Shown: in pieces, positions 24,514 to 33,220 of the stretch
How the letters are laid out: each line of letters opens with the position of its first letter
How positions within the stretch are numbered: position 1 is the stretch's first letter
NCBI GenBank assembly: GCA_964630225.1
Contig: CAZVUK010000003.1
Span: forward strand, 1 to 49,488
Origin: CAYZRY01 sp964630225
GTDB lineage: Bacteria; Bacillota_I; Bacilli_A; RF39; UBA660
Direction of reading: 5' to 3'
Length of the DNA: 49,488 nt
Position numbers and translations under genes: made by a program
Notes under the pieces: model-generated
The model's input: only the letters and a program-made list of their open reading frames with translations
Database searches by the model: none
Told to the model about the DNA's origin: nothing

Positions 24514-24542
24514 ATTATATTATATTAGTTATCATTTGTCAA
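24514..24542 (-). promoter_or_regulatory. infC operon promoter
   Basis: Consensus TTGACA (24537-24542) and TATAAT (24514-24519) with an ideal 17-bp spacer. This is one of the strongest promoter matches in the window, as expected for ribosomal genes. Confidence 0.85.
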
Positions 24543-24578
24543 ATATTTATAACAATTAATGTATATATTACAATTGTT

Positions 24579-25556
24579 CTATTTCTTTTCACGCAAGAAT
24601 TTTACAAGTTCGATTGGATCTTTATCGTTATAGATTATATCGTAGACCAAATCGATAATGGGCATTTTCACTCTTTTGTTTCTAAGTAGTTTGTGGATAG
24701 ATTTTAAAGTATATAGTCCTTCGATGGTCGTATTATTCATATATTCATCTAGTTCTTTTTGAACTGCTTTTCTTCCTATTAGATTACCTAATCTAAAGTT
24801 TCTACTTTTTGTTGATGTCGCTGTAAGAAGCAAGTCTCCAAAGCCCGCATAGGAAAGAACTGTTTTTTGGTTTCCCCCTAAAGCATGGATAAGGTTTTTA
24901 ATATCATGAAGTGACTCGGTTATAAACATCGCTTGGGTTGATTCAGGATAGCCTAGGCCATCGAGCATTCCAGCTGCAATAGCTATGACGTTTTTAATAG
25001 AGCCACATATTTCTACGCCAATTATATCTTTAGTATGACGAAGTTTTAACATATCATTTTGGAGAGTTTCTTTAAGCAGTTTGGTCGTCTTGCGATTAGT
25101 CGATGCCAGCGATAAACCAATCGGACAATTGCTAGCTATATCAACGGCAAAAGAAGGTCCTGAGATAACAGCTAATCTTTTTGTTTTAACATATAGAGTT
25201 AGGATATCAGTAACAAAGCGACAAGTATCTTGTTCTATTCCTTTGGAAGCCATGCAGATATGTTGATCTTTGTGATAGATAGTTGATAACTCTTGCGAAA
25301 TGTTATCGACAAAGCCAGCCGGTACTGCTACAACGACCAAATCTGCTCCTTCGATACATTCTTTCATATCACAGGTAAACTTGATAGTATTAGGTATTTT
25401 AACCCCAGGCAAAACCTTGCTATGTTCTCTTTTCTTGTCGAGCATTTTACGCTCTTCTTCAAACTTAGTCCACATGTGAATATTACTATTATTTTTATTA
25501 AACATAAGGGCTAAGGCTAAACCATAAGCACCGGTTCCTAGTATACTTATTTTCAT
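24579..25556 (-). CDS. gpsA: Glycerol-3-phosphate dehydrogenase [NAD(P)+]
   Basis: The enzyme reduces dihydroxyacetone phosphate to sn-glycerol 3-phosphate for phospholipids. The 325-residue protein has the N-terminal nucleotide-binding GTGAYGLALA, SGPSFAVDIA near residue 138, the catalytic Lys region KNVIAIAAGMLDGLG and GFGDLLLTATSTKSRN. It overlaps the ABC permease gene by four bases (ATGA). Confidence 0.96.
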   Translation of the reverse strand: MKISILGTGAYGLALALMFNKNNSNIHMWTKFEEERKMLDKKREHSKVLPGVKIPNTIKFTCDMKECIEGADLVVVAVPAGFVDNISQELSTIYHKDQHICMASKGIEQDTCRFVTDILTLYVKTKRLAVISGPSFAVDIASNCPIGLSLASTNRKTTKLLKETLQNDMLKLRHTKDIIGVEICGSIKNVIAIAAGMLDGLGYPESTQAMFITESLHDIKNLIHALGGNQKTVLSYAGFGDLLLTATSTKSRNFRLGNLIGRKAVQKELDEYMNNTTIEGLYTLKSIHKLLRNKRVKMPIIDLVYDIIYNDKDPIELVKFLREKK

Positions 25557-27115
25557 GACAACTCCTTAAATAATTTTTTACCGTAAGTATTCAGTACGAT
25601 ATATGATCCAAGAGCCAGTATAGCAAAAACTATAAGTGTAATTGTTAGCGCAAAATATACATTATTAATTTCATCTAATATCTTCATGATAATCATCGGT
25701 ATGATCATAACTATCATAGCGCTGGCAAATGATGGAATGCTCTGTTTAACTACCTGAGCATCATTATCAAAGTTAAACTTAGGAAAACGAAGATTAAGTA
25801 TTAATGAAGTAACTATGACAAAGATACTAAATAAAAGTGGTATTATGTAGTTAAAAATTGATAGAGCTAAATTTAATTTAAAAACTATATTAAAACTTGT
25901 AACTCCAATAAATAAAACGATCATATTAAAAACTAAATTAACAAATATCTTACTGTCAAAATATGATTTGACAGTTATGGGAAAAGTCTTGATTAAGGGA
26001 AAACTTTTTCCCTCTAGTGATATAGCTGAATGAGTCATACAGCTCATTCCAATAATAAAGGAAAGTAAAAGGGGCATGACGACAAAGAAGTTGTTTAGCT
26101 CTAATTCCTTTTTTAAAAATTTAACTAGCATGCTACTATCACCAAAAATCAAATATCCCGTCATGACAAGCATAATTATAGCTCCAAATAAACTGTTAGT
26201 TAAGTATATTGGTGAGCCTGTAATCTTTTTAATCTCTTTAGTATATAAAGATTTGAACTGTGAAACTTTTTCACCTTTATAATTATAGTTTTTATTTTTC
26301 TTTTCTGTTTTTAAGAAAGTGTTAATTTTTAAATATATAAATTTAATTATAGCGGTAAAGATATATAATATTATTATTGAAATAATAACATATAAAGAAA
26401 GTGATAAATAATTTTTGTCGATCAAGGCTTCAGTATAGTATTTAGCCAAAGGATATTTACTATTGAAAGTTTTAATAATAACATCTAGCATATTGCTAAC
26501 ATTTTCTATATCAGGTGTTTTTGTTGTAAATTGATAATAAAAATAAAAATAAGCTCCAAGAAAAAGAAAATATACTGACATGTTTAATAATTTATTACTT
26601 TTAAAAAATGACGATATGTAAGTAACGATAATACTTAAAAAAGATCCTATTACCATCGGTACTACTGGTAAAAATATTAGTATTACTAAAAGTATTATAT
26701 TAAATTCTAGATTAAATGGAACGTTAATGTAATAAGCTAAAAACATTGGAAATAGTAACATAAGCAAGGTCTTTAGATTATTTATATAAATAATTGCTAT
26801 TCTACTTAATATTACTACGCTTTTAGACACAGGAAGACTCATGACAGCATCATAATCTTTAAAGTTAAATAAATAGCTACTAGCGGCATTAATATTTGAA
26901 AAGATAGTTAATATTGAAAAAGATAATAGTCCCACTAAAATAACTATATACTCTATTCCCTTAGCTACTTTAAAAAGGAAGTTAGATAAAATAAAAACAA
27001 AAATAAAGATAGTTATTAAACCCAAGAAAATAAGAGCAATATCTTTTTTACTTCTATTTCGAAACATCGCTCTATTAAGTAAACCTAATCTTACTAGTCT
27101 TATAAAATTACTCAT
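25553..27115 (-). CDS. ABC-2-type transporter permease
   Basis: This is a large membrane protein with about 12 hydrophobic segments and a conserved-looking central loop (KSLYTKEIKKITGSPIYLTN). It pairs with the ATPase gene upstream. An in-frame ATG at 27151 lies well inside the ATPase gene. The ATG at 27115 gives an 8-base overlap (ATGAGTAA) and starts MSNFIRLVRLGLLNRAMF, so I use it (520 residues). Substrate unknown. Exporters of this layout move peptides, antibiotics or lipids, or act in envelope maintenance. Confidence 0.82.
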   Translation of the reverse strand: MSNFIRLVRLGLLNRAMFRNRSKKDIALIFLGLITIFIFVFILSNFLFKVAKGIEYIVILVGLLSFSILTIFSNINAASSYLFNFKDYDAVMSLPVSKSVVILSRIAIIYINNLKTLLMLLFPMFLAYYINVPFNLEFNIILLVILIFLPVVPMVIGSFLSIIVTYISSFFKSNKLLNMSVYFLFLGAYFYFYYQFTTKTPDIENVSNMLDVIIKTFNSKYPLAKYYTEALIDKNYLSLSLYVIISIIILYIFTAIIKFIYLKINTFLKTEKKNKNYNYKGEKVSQFKSLYTKEIKKITGSPIYLTNSLFGAIIMLVMTGYLIFGDSSMLVKFLKKELELNNFFVVMPLLLSFIIGMSCMTHSAISLEGKSFPLIKTFPITVKSYFDSKIFVNLVFNMIVLFIGVTSFNIVFKLNLALSIFNYIIPLLFSIFVIVTSLILNLRFPKFNFDNDAQVVKQSIPSFASAMIVMIIPMIIMKILDEINNVYFALTITLIVFAILALGSYIVLNTYGKKLFKELS

Positions 27116-27827
27116 TAGCCAACTCCAAGAAAAGATCCTCGAGAGATTCATCCTTGGTAAGCTCTTTAGTATTACCCATTTTGATCATCTTACCATTTTT
27201 AATAATACCTATTTTATTACATAGTTTTTCAGCTACTTCGAGAACATGAGTCGAAAAAAACACCGTTCCACCGTTTTTACATATATCTTTTAAATATGAT
27301 TTTAGTTTGTGAGTCGATACGGGATCAAGCCCTACAAATGGTTCATCCAAAACCAATAGTGTTGGCTCATGAATTAGAGCAGCAATAATAGCTAGTTTTT
27401 GTTTCATACCATGCGAATAAGAAGAGATCATATCTCCGAGATTATCATATATTTCAAGATCTTTAGCATATTTTCGAATAAGCTTATCTTTTTTATCATT
27501 ATCTACTTTATAGATACCGGCGATAAAGTTAAGATACTCTATCCCCTTTAAATAATCATAAATTTCAGGATTATCTGCGACATAAGCCATCTTTGATTTA
27601 CAAGTAATTTCATTATCTTTTAAACTTGATCCATCAACAAAGATATCACCTTCATCTGGCGAAAGTATACCGACAATCATTTTTATAGTCGTTGTCTTAC
27701 CTGCTCCATTGGGTCCGATAAAACCAAATATATCACCTTTTTCTAATTTGAACGAAACATTGTCTACGGCTTTTTTAGAACCGTAATTTTTACTTAATTT
27801 TTCTACTTTTAACATATTTTTCTCCAA
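27108..27827 (-). CDS. ABC transporter ATP-binding protein
   Basis: The 239-residue ATPase has Walker A GPNGAGKTTTIKM near residue 38, signature SSYSHGMKQKL (a variant of LSGGQ), Walker B LLVLDEPFVGLDP and the H-loop STHVLEVAEK. The GLDPVSTHKLK pattern is typical of ABC-2 drug or peptide exporter ATPases. It forms a two-gene exporter with the overlapping permease. Confidence 0.92.
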   Translation of the reverse strand: MEKNMLKVEKLSKNYGSKKAVDNVSFKLEKGDIFGFIGPNGAGKTTTIKMIVGILSPDEGDIFVDGSSLKDNEITCKSKMAYVADNPEIYDYLKGIEYLNFIAGIYKVDNDKKDKLIRKYAKDLEIYDNLGDMISSYSHGMKQKLAIIAALIHEPTLLVLDEPFVGLDPVSTHKLKSYLKDICKNGGTVFFSTHVLEVAEKLCNKIGIIKNGKMIKMGNTKELTKDESLEDLFLELANE

Positions 27828-27854
27828 GTTAATTATAATAAAAAATAGAGCATA

Positions 27855-28793
27855 TTACAACTCTATTATAAAACTTTCAAATAATCCGGTCGATTCTTTA
27901 TTTGTTTTTTTAGCTATATCTATTTCACATAAGTCATTTAATATTTTAAGTAATTGACTGGTGTTAAAGACGTTTTTGTAAGATAAGATTTTTTCCACAC
28001 GATACTGAGATTTTTGACTTAGCTCTTTCATTATACTACTCGTTTTGAAGCCATCACTATCTAAATTTTTAACATTTAGTAATAGATTAAAATGATCGTT
28101 AGTTAGTGCTAAAATCATCATTTCATCATCGGCTGTACCAATTAGATTCTCATACAGTTTGAGGGCTTTGTTTTTGTTACCGAGTGTCAGTTCATCGAGA
28201 AATTTAAAGACATTATCTTCATAACTTGAGTAGCATACTTTATCAATTATCTCACTTGTAATTTCTTCATCATCATATAAAGCAAGTAATTTATTTATCT
28301 CGTTGATGATTTTTTGACTGTCTTTATTACAAAAATTAAGAAAGTAATTAATTGTTGCATTACTCATCTTTAAATTACCTATTCTGTCTCTTACGAGGTT
28401 TTCTAGGTTGAGTTCTTGTTCATATACTTTGGCTACCGTAAGAAGTTGCTTAGCAATGCGTGATACTGAAGAAAAACTTTTAGCGACGACAATTAAAACG
28501 TTATCAGGATTAGGATGAGCAATATATTGCATAAAACCTAATTCATCGTGCTCTATCCCGCTTTTATTTTGGCCAGATGACAAAAATGGTGGGTTTAAAA
28601 TAACTACCACTTTTCTATCTTGTAAAAATCCATAGGTATCTAGGTCTTCGATGGCTTTGGATACATTAGTTTCCTCTAAGTCATATTTGATTAAGTCATC
28701 ACTGCTGACAAAGAAACTATCTAGTATCTTTTTTATAGATTCATCGATATATACCGAATCATTAGATTTTATGAGATAGATGTTGTTATTCAT
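27855..28793 (-). CDS. holA: DNA polymerase III delta subunit
   Basis: The clamp-loader delta subunit opens the beta clamp. The 312-residue protein shows the HolA pattern: NIYLIKSNDSVYIDES at the start, the DLDTYGFLQDRKVVVI segment near residue 55, a helical middle and the C-terminal collar region (MMILALTNDHFNLLLNVK ... LLKILNDLCEIDIAKKTN). Its ATG overlaps the alaS stop by four bases. Confidence 0.85.
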   Translation of the reverse strand: MNNNIYLIKSNDSVYIDESIKKILDSFFVSSDDLIKYDLEETNVSKAIEDLDTYGFLQDRKVVVILNPPFLSSGQNKSGIEHDELGFMQYIAHPNPDNVLIVVAKSFSSVSRIAKQLLTVAKVYEQELNLENLVRDRIGNLKMSNATINYFLNFCNKDSQKIINEINKLLALYDDEEITSEIIDKVCYSSYEDNVFKFLDELTLGNKNKALKLYENLIGTADDEMMILALTNDHFNLLLNVKNLDSDGFKTSSIMKELSQKSQYRVEKILSYKNVFNTSQLLKILNDLCEIDIAKKTNKESTGLFESFIIEL

Positions 28794-31498
28794 TCTCTAT
28801 CCTTAATATTATCTCTAATATATTCTTTAACTGTAAGTAGGACTTCGTCTATATTATCCAAAGATTTTCCACCACCAGTTGCATATTTATCGCTTCCACC
28901 ACCATTACCTCCGGCTAATTCCATCGCTTTTTTCATCATCAGTCCAGCGTGGATTAGTGATTTAGATGAACAAACATAGTTGACTCCTGCTTCACTTTCA
29001 CCAGCCATAAAGACAAAGCCGTTTTGCAAACGATTTATTAGATTATCGACCACTGTTTTAAGGGTTTTAACATCGAAACCTTCGGCTTTAGTGATAATAA
29101 CTTCAAACTCATTGATCCATTCTCTTTGATCATAATACTGTGACAGATCACTAGTATTTTTAGCAAGTAATAATTCTTTATAGGCTTTTTCTAATTTTTT
29201 AACTTCACTTTGTACATATTCATGCTGATTGCGATTAAAGATAATTGCTTGGTAAGAATCAAGGGTCGTCTGTTCTAATTCAACAGAGAACTTTAACACA
29301 AATTCTTCTTCTTTAGCCTTAGTTAAAATATCTTTAGCCTTGCTTAGAATTTTAGATATCTCCTCGACATAAGGAGCTACTGCTTCGCCGACAAAAACTT
29401 CGACGTTACTTCCTGTAACCGCTTCGACACGATAAACATTACTTCCTTTTGATTCTAAATTAATTATTGCTAATTTTTTAATCTGAGAAGTATTACTTAC
29501 GTGCGTTCCACCACATAATTCAATTGATTCACCCATTTGGATGACCCGTACACGGTCGTGATATTTATCTTCAAATAGCGCCAAAGCACCCAGTGCTTTA
29601 GCTTCATCAAGGCTCATCTCTTTGATGACGACATCGGTTGCAGCTGCTATTTTTTCATTAACTAGTTTTTCTATTTCAAGAATCATATTTTCATTTATCT
29701 TACCACTATAGTTAAAATCAAATCTAAATCTTTCGTTATCGACGTAGCTTCCAGCTTGTCTAATTCCAAGATCTAGTTTTTCACGTAATGCTGCTTGCAT
29801 TAGATGAATAGCACTGTGGTTTCTCATCGTCTTTAGGCGTTCGTCAGCCATTATCTTAATTTCTAGACTATCGCCAAGCGCGACACTACCTTCGATTATT
29901 TCAACTTTATGGAGGTGCTGATCATTAGGAGACTTTTGAACGTCTAAAACTTTAATTTTAGCACCTTCTTTTTTCATCGCTCCACGGTCAGCAATTTGTC
30001 CACCTGACTCAGCATAAAAGCAAGTCTTATCTAGGATAATATAGCCTTCGCCTTCCATCTTATCGATCATGTGTCCATCTTGAAATAAACCTATTACTTT
30101 AGAGGTCATAGCTGTACTGTCATAATCAAAGATACTTTCATCTTTAAAGTTGATTAACTCTTCATTTTGACTAGTCATACTAGTTGCCTGAACCTGTTTT
30201 GCTCTAGACATATCTTTTTGCATAGCCATATATTTGTAATACTCTTCGCTGTTGGTCGTAATACCCTCCTCATCTAAATATTCAAGTGTTAGCTCAAACG
30301 GAAAACCGTAGGTATCATATAATTTAAAAACATCGTAACCACTGATAGAGTTATCAGCTTTTTTAGCTTCTTCGATTAATTGAGCGACTCTTTTTTCGCC
30401 TGCTGTTAAAGTGCGATGAAAAAGCTCTTCTTCTTCAAAGACTAATGTTTTAATTTGAGCCTGGTTAGCTAGCAAGTCAGGATAGCTATCTTTCATAATT
30501 GACACAACGGTCTCAACTAATTTATACATAAATGGTTCATTGATACCAAGTTTTTTACCCATACGAACACTTCTTCTTAATAGTCTACGAAGAACATATC
30601 CACGGCCTGTATTTTCAAAGATTGCACCATCTCCTAGGGCAACTGTTGCTGTTCTAATATGATCTGCTATAACTTTAAACGCTTGCGATCCATCATAAGG
30701 CTTTTGAGCAATATTAGCTATTTTGTTCAAGATAGGCTGAAATAAATCGGTATCATAGACAGAGTCAACATCTTGAAATATCACGCACCAACGCTCTAGT
30801 CCGGCACCGGTATCGATATTTTTGCTAGGTAGTTCTTTATAATTAACACGTGCTACGCCACTTTCAGCATTATACTGACTAAAGACATTGTTCCATATTT
30901 CTAAATAGCGCTCCTGCTCTTCATCTTTTCGAAATTTCTCAAGTGCCGAGCCATCTGGATCAAAAGCTTCTCCGCGGTCATAAAAAATCTCCGAGTCAGG
31001 TCCACAAGGTCCCTCTCCTATCTCCCAGTAATTTCCTTCAAGTCTGGCAATATGATCTTCAGGAAGTCCAAGTTCTATCCATCTTTTATATGCTTCATCA
31101 TCATCCGGATAAACTGTCACATAGATTTTTTCTAACGGAATAGCGGCATAATCCTTGCTTGTCAAAAACTCTAGAGCATACTCTAAAGCTTCTTTTTTAA
31201 AATAATCCCCAATCGAAAAGTTACCCATCATTTCAAAGAATGTCAGATGTCTTTTAGTCATACCAACATTTTCGATATCGTTTGTTCTAATACACTTTTG
31301 AATACTGACGATTCTTTTATTCTCTGGTACTTCACGTCCATCAAAATATCTTTTTAACGGGGTTACTCCCGCATTGACAAATAATAAACTATCGTCGTTA
31401 ATCGGTACTAAAGGAGCACTTTCAAGCATCATGTGTCCTTTAGATTTAAAATAATTATTCCACATGTCTCTAATTTCAACACTAGTCATTTTTTTCAT
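28790..31498 (-). CDS. alaS: Alanyl-tRNA synthetase
   Basis: This is a class II synthetase charging tRNA-Ala, 902 residues, full length. Visible are the N-terminal catalytic core (FVNAGVTPLKRYFDG, KCIRTNDIENVG, RHLTFFEMMGNFS), the editing-domain zinc residues (NHSAIHLMQ and CGGTHVSN) and the C-terminal GGNGGGSDKYATGGG region. The start has GGAG six bases upstream of the ATG at 31498 and overlaps the upstream kinase-like gene by 17 bases. No T-box was seen. Confidence 0.97.
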   Translation of the reverse strand: MKKMTSVEIRDMWNNYFKSKGHMMLESAPLVPINDDSLLFVNAGVTPLKRYFDGREVPENKRIVSIQKCIRTNDIENVGMTKRHLTFFEMMGNFSIGDYFKKEALEYALEFLTSKDYAAIPLEKIYVTVYPDDDEAYKRWIELGLPEDHIARLEGNYWEIGEGPCGPDSEIFYDRGEAFDPDGSALEKFRKDEEQERYLEIWNNVFSQYNAESGVARVNYKELPSKNIDTGAGLERWCVIFQDVDSVYDTDLFQPILNKIANIAQKPYDGSQAFKVIADHIRTATVALGDGAIFENTGRGYVLRRLLRRSVRMGKKLGINEPFMYKLVETVVSIMKDSYPDLLANQAQIKTLVFEEEELFHRTLTAGEKRVAQLIEEAKKADNSISGYDVFKLYDTYGFPFELTLEYLDEEGITTNSEEYYKYMAMQKDMSRAKQVQATSMTSQNEELINFKDESIFDYDSTAMTSKVIGLFQDGHMIDKMEGEGYIILDKTCFYAESGGQIADRGAMKKEGAKIKVLDVQKSPNDQHLHKVEIIEGSVALGDSLEIKIMADERLKTMRNHSAIHLMQAALREKLDLGIRQAGSYVDNERFRFDFNYSGKINENMILEIEKLVNEKIAAATDVVIKEMSLDEAKALGALALFEDKYHDRVRVIQMGESIELCGGTHVSNTSQIKKLAIINLESKGSNVYRVEAVTGSNVEVFVGEAVAPYVEEISKILSKAKDILTKAKEEEFVLKFSVELEQTTLDSYQAIIFNRNQHEYVQSEVKKLEKAYKELLLAKNTSDLSQYYDQREWINEFEVIITKAEGFDVKTLKTVVDNLINRLQNGFVFMAGESEAGVNYVCSSKSLIHAGLMMKKAMELAGGNGGGSDKYATGGGKSLDNIDEVLLTVKEYIRDNIKDRE

Positions 31499-32036
31499 TA
31501 TTGATCTCCTTATTAAATATATTTTCTACATCTCTTTCAAGTTGCTCTAAATTATCGTTGATAAGTAGATAATCATAATTATCATAATTATCGAGAGCCA
31601 GCTCTGTTTTATGCTTAGATTGCTGCGCAGTTAAAGCTCCTTCAAAATTAAGTCTTCTAATGATTAGTTTAACTGTATCTTCTGGAAAATGATCTTTAAT
31701 CATATCAAATTCTTCAGGATATCTAATATCTGAAATTATAATACAGTCAAAAAAGTTAGAAAGAATTTCTATATCTTCGATTGTTCTGTTTATGAAAAAG
31801 GTGTTTTTATTTAGTTTTATTCTGATTATATCTGTTCCCAGTTCTTGCAAAAGTTCTCTAGGTTTGGCTTCTTCACTGCCATCCCAACCAAAGTAATCTT
31901 TAATATATAGCTTTAAATATTTAGATATTTGGCTGCGACATACTTTAAGACCCTTATCTTCATACAACTTTTGTAAAAAGTCAGCAGTTGTATCTTTTCC
32001 GTGTCTTGCTTTTCCTCCGATTAAATAAATCTTCAT
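31482..32036 (-). CDS. Deoxynucleoside-monophosphate-kinase-like P-loop protein
   Basis: This 184-residue P-loop protein starts KIYLIGGKARHGKDTTADFL and has RELLQELGTDIIR and DCIIISDIRYPEEFD, a pattern shared with phage-type deoxynucleotide monophosphate kinases and some dephospho-CoA-kinase-fold proteins. The likely role is nucleotide phosphorylation, but the substrate cannot be read from sequence. It lies between the AI-2E-type gene and alaS, with no other phage genes nearby. Its nucleotide-kinase character is of interest given the truncated tmk at the window start. Confidence 0.65.
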   Translation of the reverse strand: MKIYLIGGKARHGKDTTADFLQKLYEDKGLKVCRSQISKYLKLYIKDYFGWDGSEEAKPRELLQELGTDIIRIKLNKNTFFINRTIEDIEILSNFFDCIIISDIRYPEEFDMIKDHFPEDTVKLIIRRLNFEGALTAQQSKHKTELALDNYDNYDYLLINDNLEQLERDVENIFNKEINNEKND

Positions 32037-32039
32037 TTT

Positions 32040-33173
32040 TTATGCACCCTTTGTTTCCTTATACTCGGCAATGAAGAAGTTAGCAATAATCTTTGCACAA
32101 GATATTGTCGGGGTGGCAAATAGCATTCCGATAATACCAAAGAAGTGACCAAATATTAATAAGCCGACGATAATGACAACCGGATGAAGCTTCATCGTTT
32201 TGCTCATTACCATAGGGGTTAATAGATAGCTTTCAATCAGCTGACAAATAACAACGGCAATTAAAGTTAAGAAACCGACAGCCGGAGAAATTGTAAGACC
32301 GATTAGGACAGCCGGTATACCTCCGATATATGGACCAACATATGGTATAACATTAGTAATAGCACAGATTAGTCCAAAGACAAGAGGAGCTTCTAAACCA
32401 GCTAAAGTAAAGCCAACTGTTTGACAGATAAAGAGGATGACAATGACAAAGAGCGTTCCTAAAACATAGTTTTTTAATACCGCATCAAGTTTTTTGAAAA
32501 GAGTAGTATATTTTTTTCGATACTTTTTAGGAAGTAATGTATTAAAATGATTCTTTGCTCCATCGAAGTCAACAAGTAAGTAAAAGCCGATAAAGAGTCC
32601 AAAGATAAACTTGAGTCCACCTTCGATTAAACCTTTAACAAAACCGACAATAAGAGCTGGTAAATCGACAGTAAGTGAGTTCATCGCCGTCGTTAAATTC
32701 GAATAAACTTGTGTTTGTATTTGTTTGAAGTTTAGATTATAAGTTCCCGAAAGATCGAATAACAATTTATCAAAACCTTCGCTAAAATCTTTTATAATAG
32801 CAGGTGATTTATTGATAATATCATTTATCTGATGATATAAAGTCGGTACGATAAAACTAAAGAATAAAATCAATAAAGCGATAAATATCAAATAAATTAA
32901 AGTCGTTCCGAGGATTCTTTTAACACCCTTTTTTTGAAGCATTGTCACAAACGGATCAAACAACCAGGCTAGAGCAATACCAATAAAAAATGGCACCATA
33001 ATATTTATTATTGTTGCTACAATGCTAAATATCTTCCACTCTTTAGCCAAATAAGTAAGCACAAATATGGCCGTCGCAACAAAGATAAGTTTTAAAAACT
33101 TATCAAAAAGTAAAATCAGTTCATTTAGAGTTCCATAATCAATAGAATCTTTTTTATTTTTAAATTTAAACAT
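32040..33173 (-). CDS. AI-2E family (UPF0118) membrane transporter
   Basis: The 377-residue protein has about eight membrane helices and the family hallmarks: N-terminal FLIGIALAWLFDPFVTML-like segment (seen as FFIGIALAWLFDP), a soluble middle, and the C-terminal GLICAITNVIPYVGPYIGGIPAVLIG and PMVMSKTMKLHPVVIIVGLL blocks. Members include Na+/H+ antiporters and putative autoinducer exporters. The substrate is unknown here. Confidence 0.9.
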   Translation of the reverse strand: MFKFKNKKDSIDYGTLNELILLFDKFLKLIFVATAIFVLTYLAKEWKIFSIVATIINIMVPFFIGIALAWLFDPFVTMLQKKGVKRILGTTLIYLIFIALLILFFSFIVPTLYHQINDIINKSPAIIKDFSEGFDKLLFDLSGTYNLNFKQIQTQVYSNLTTAMNSLTVDLPALIVGFVKGLIEGGLKFIFGLFIGFYLLVDFDGAKNHFNTLLPKKYRKKYTTLFKKLDAVLKNYVLGTLFVIVILFICQTVGFTLAGLEAPLVFGLICAITNVIPYVGPYIGGIPAVLIGLTISPAVGFLTLIAVVICQLIESYLLTPMVMSKTMKLHPVVIIVGLLIFGHFFGIIGMLFATPTISCAKIIANFFIAEYKETKGA

Positions 33174-33220
33174 CTAATCCTCCACTGTAATTATTATAAC
33201 ATATATAGTATATTTGTCTT

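Noticed and set aside
31482..32036. Phage remnant because of the phage-type nucleotide kinase similarity
   Set aside because: No integrase, structural or other phage genes are present. The gene overlaps alaS in an ordinary operon.
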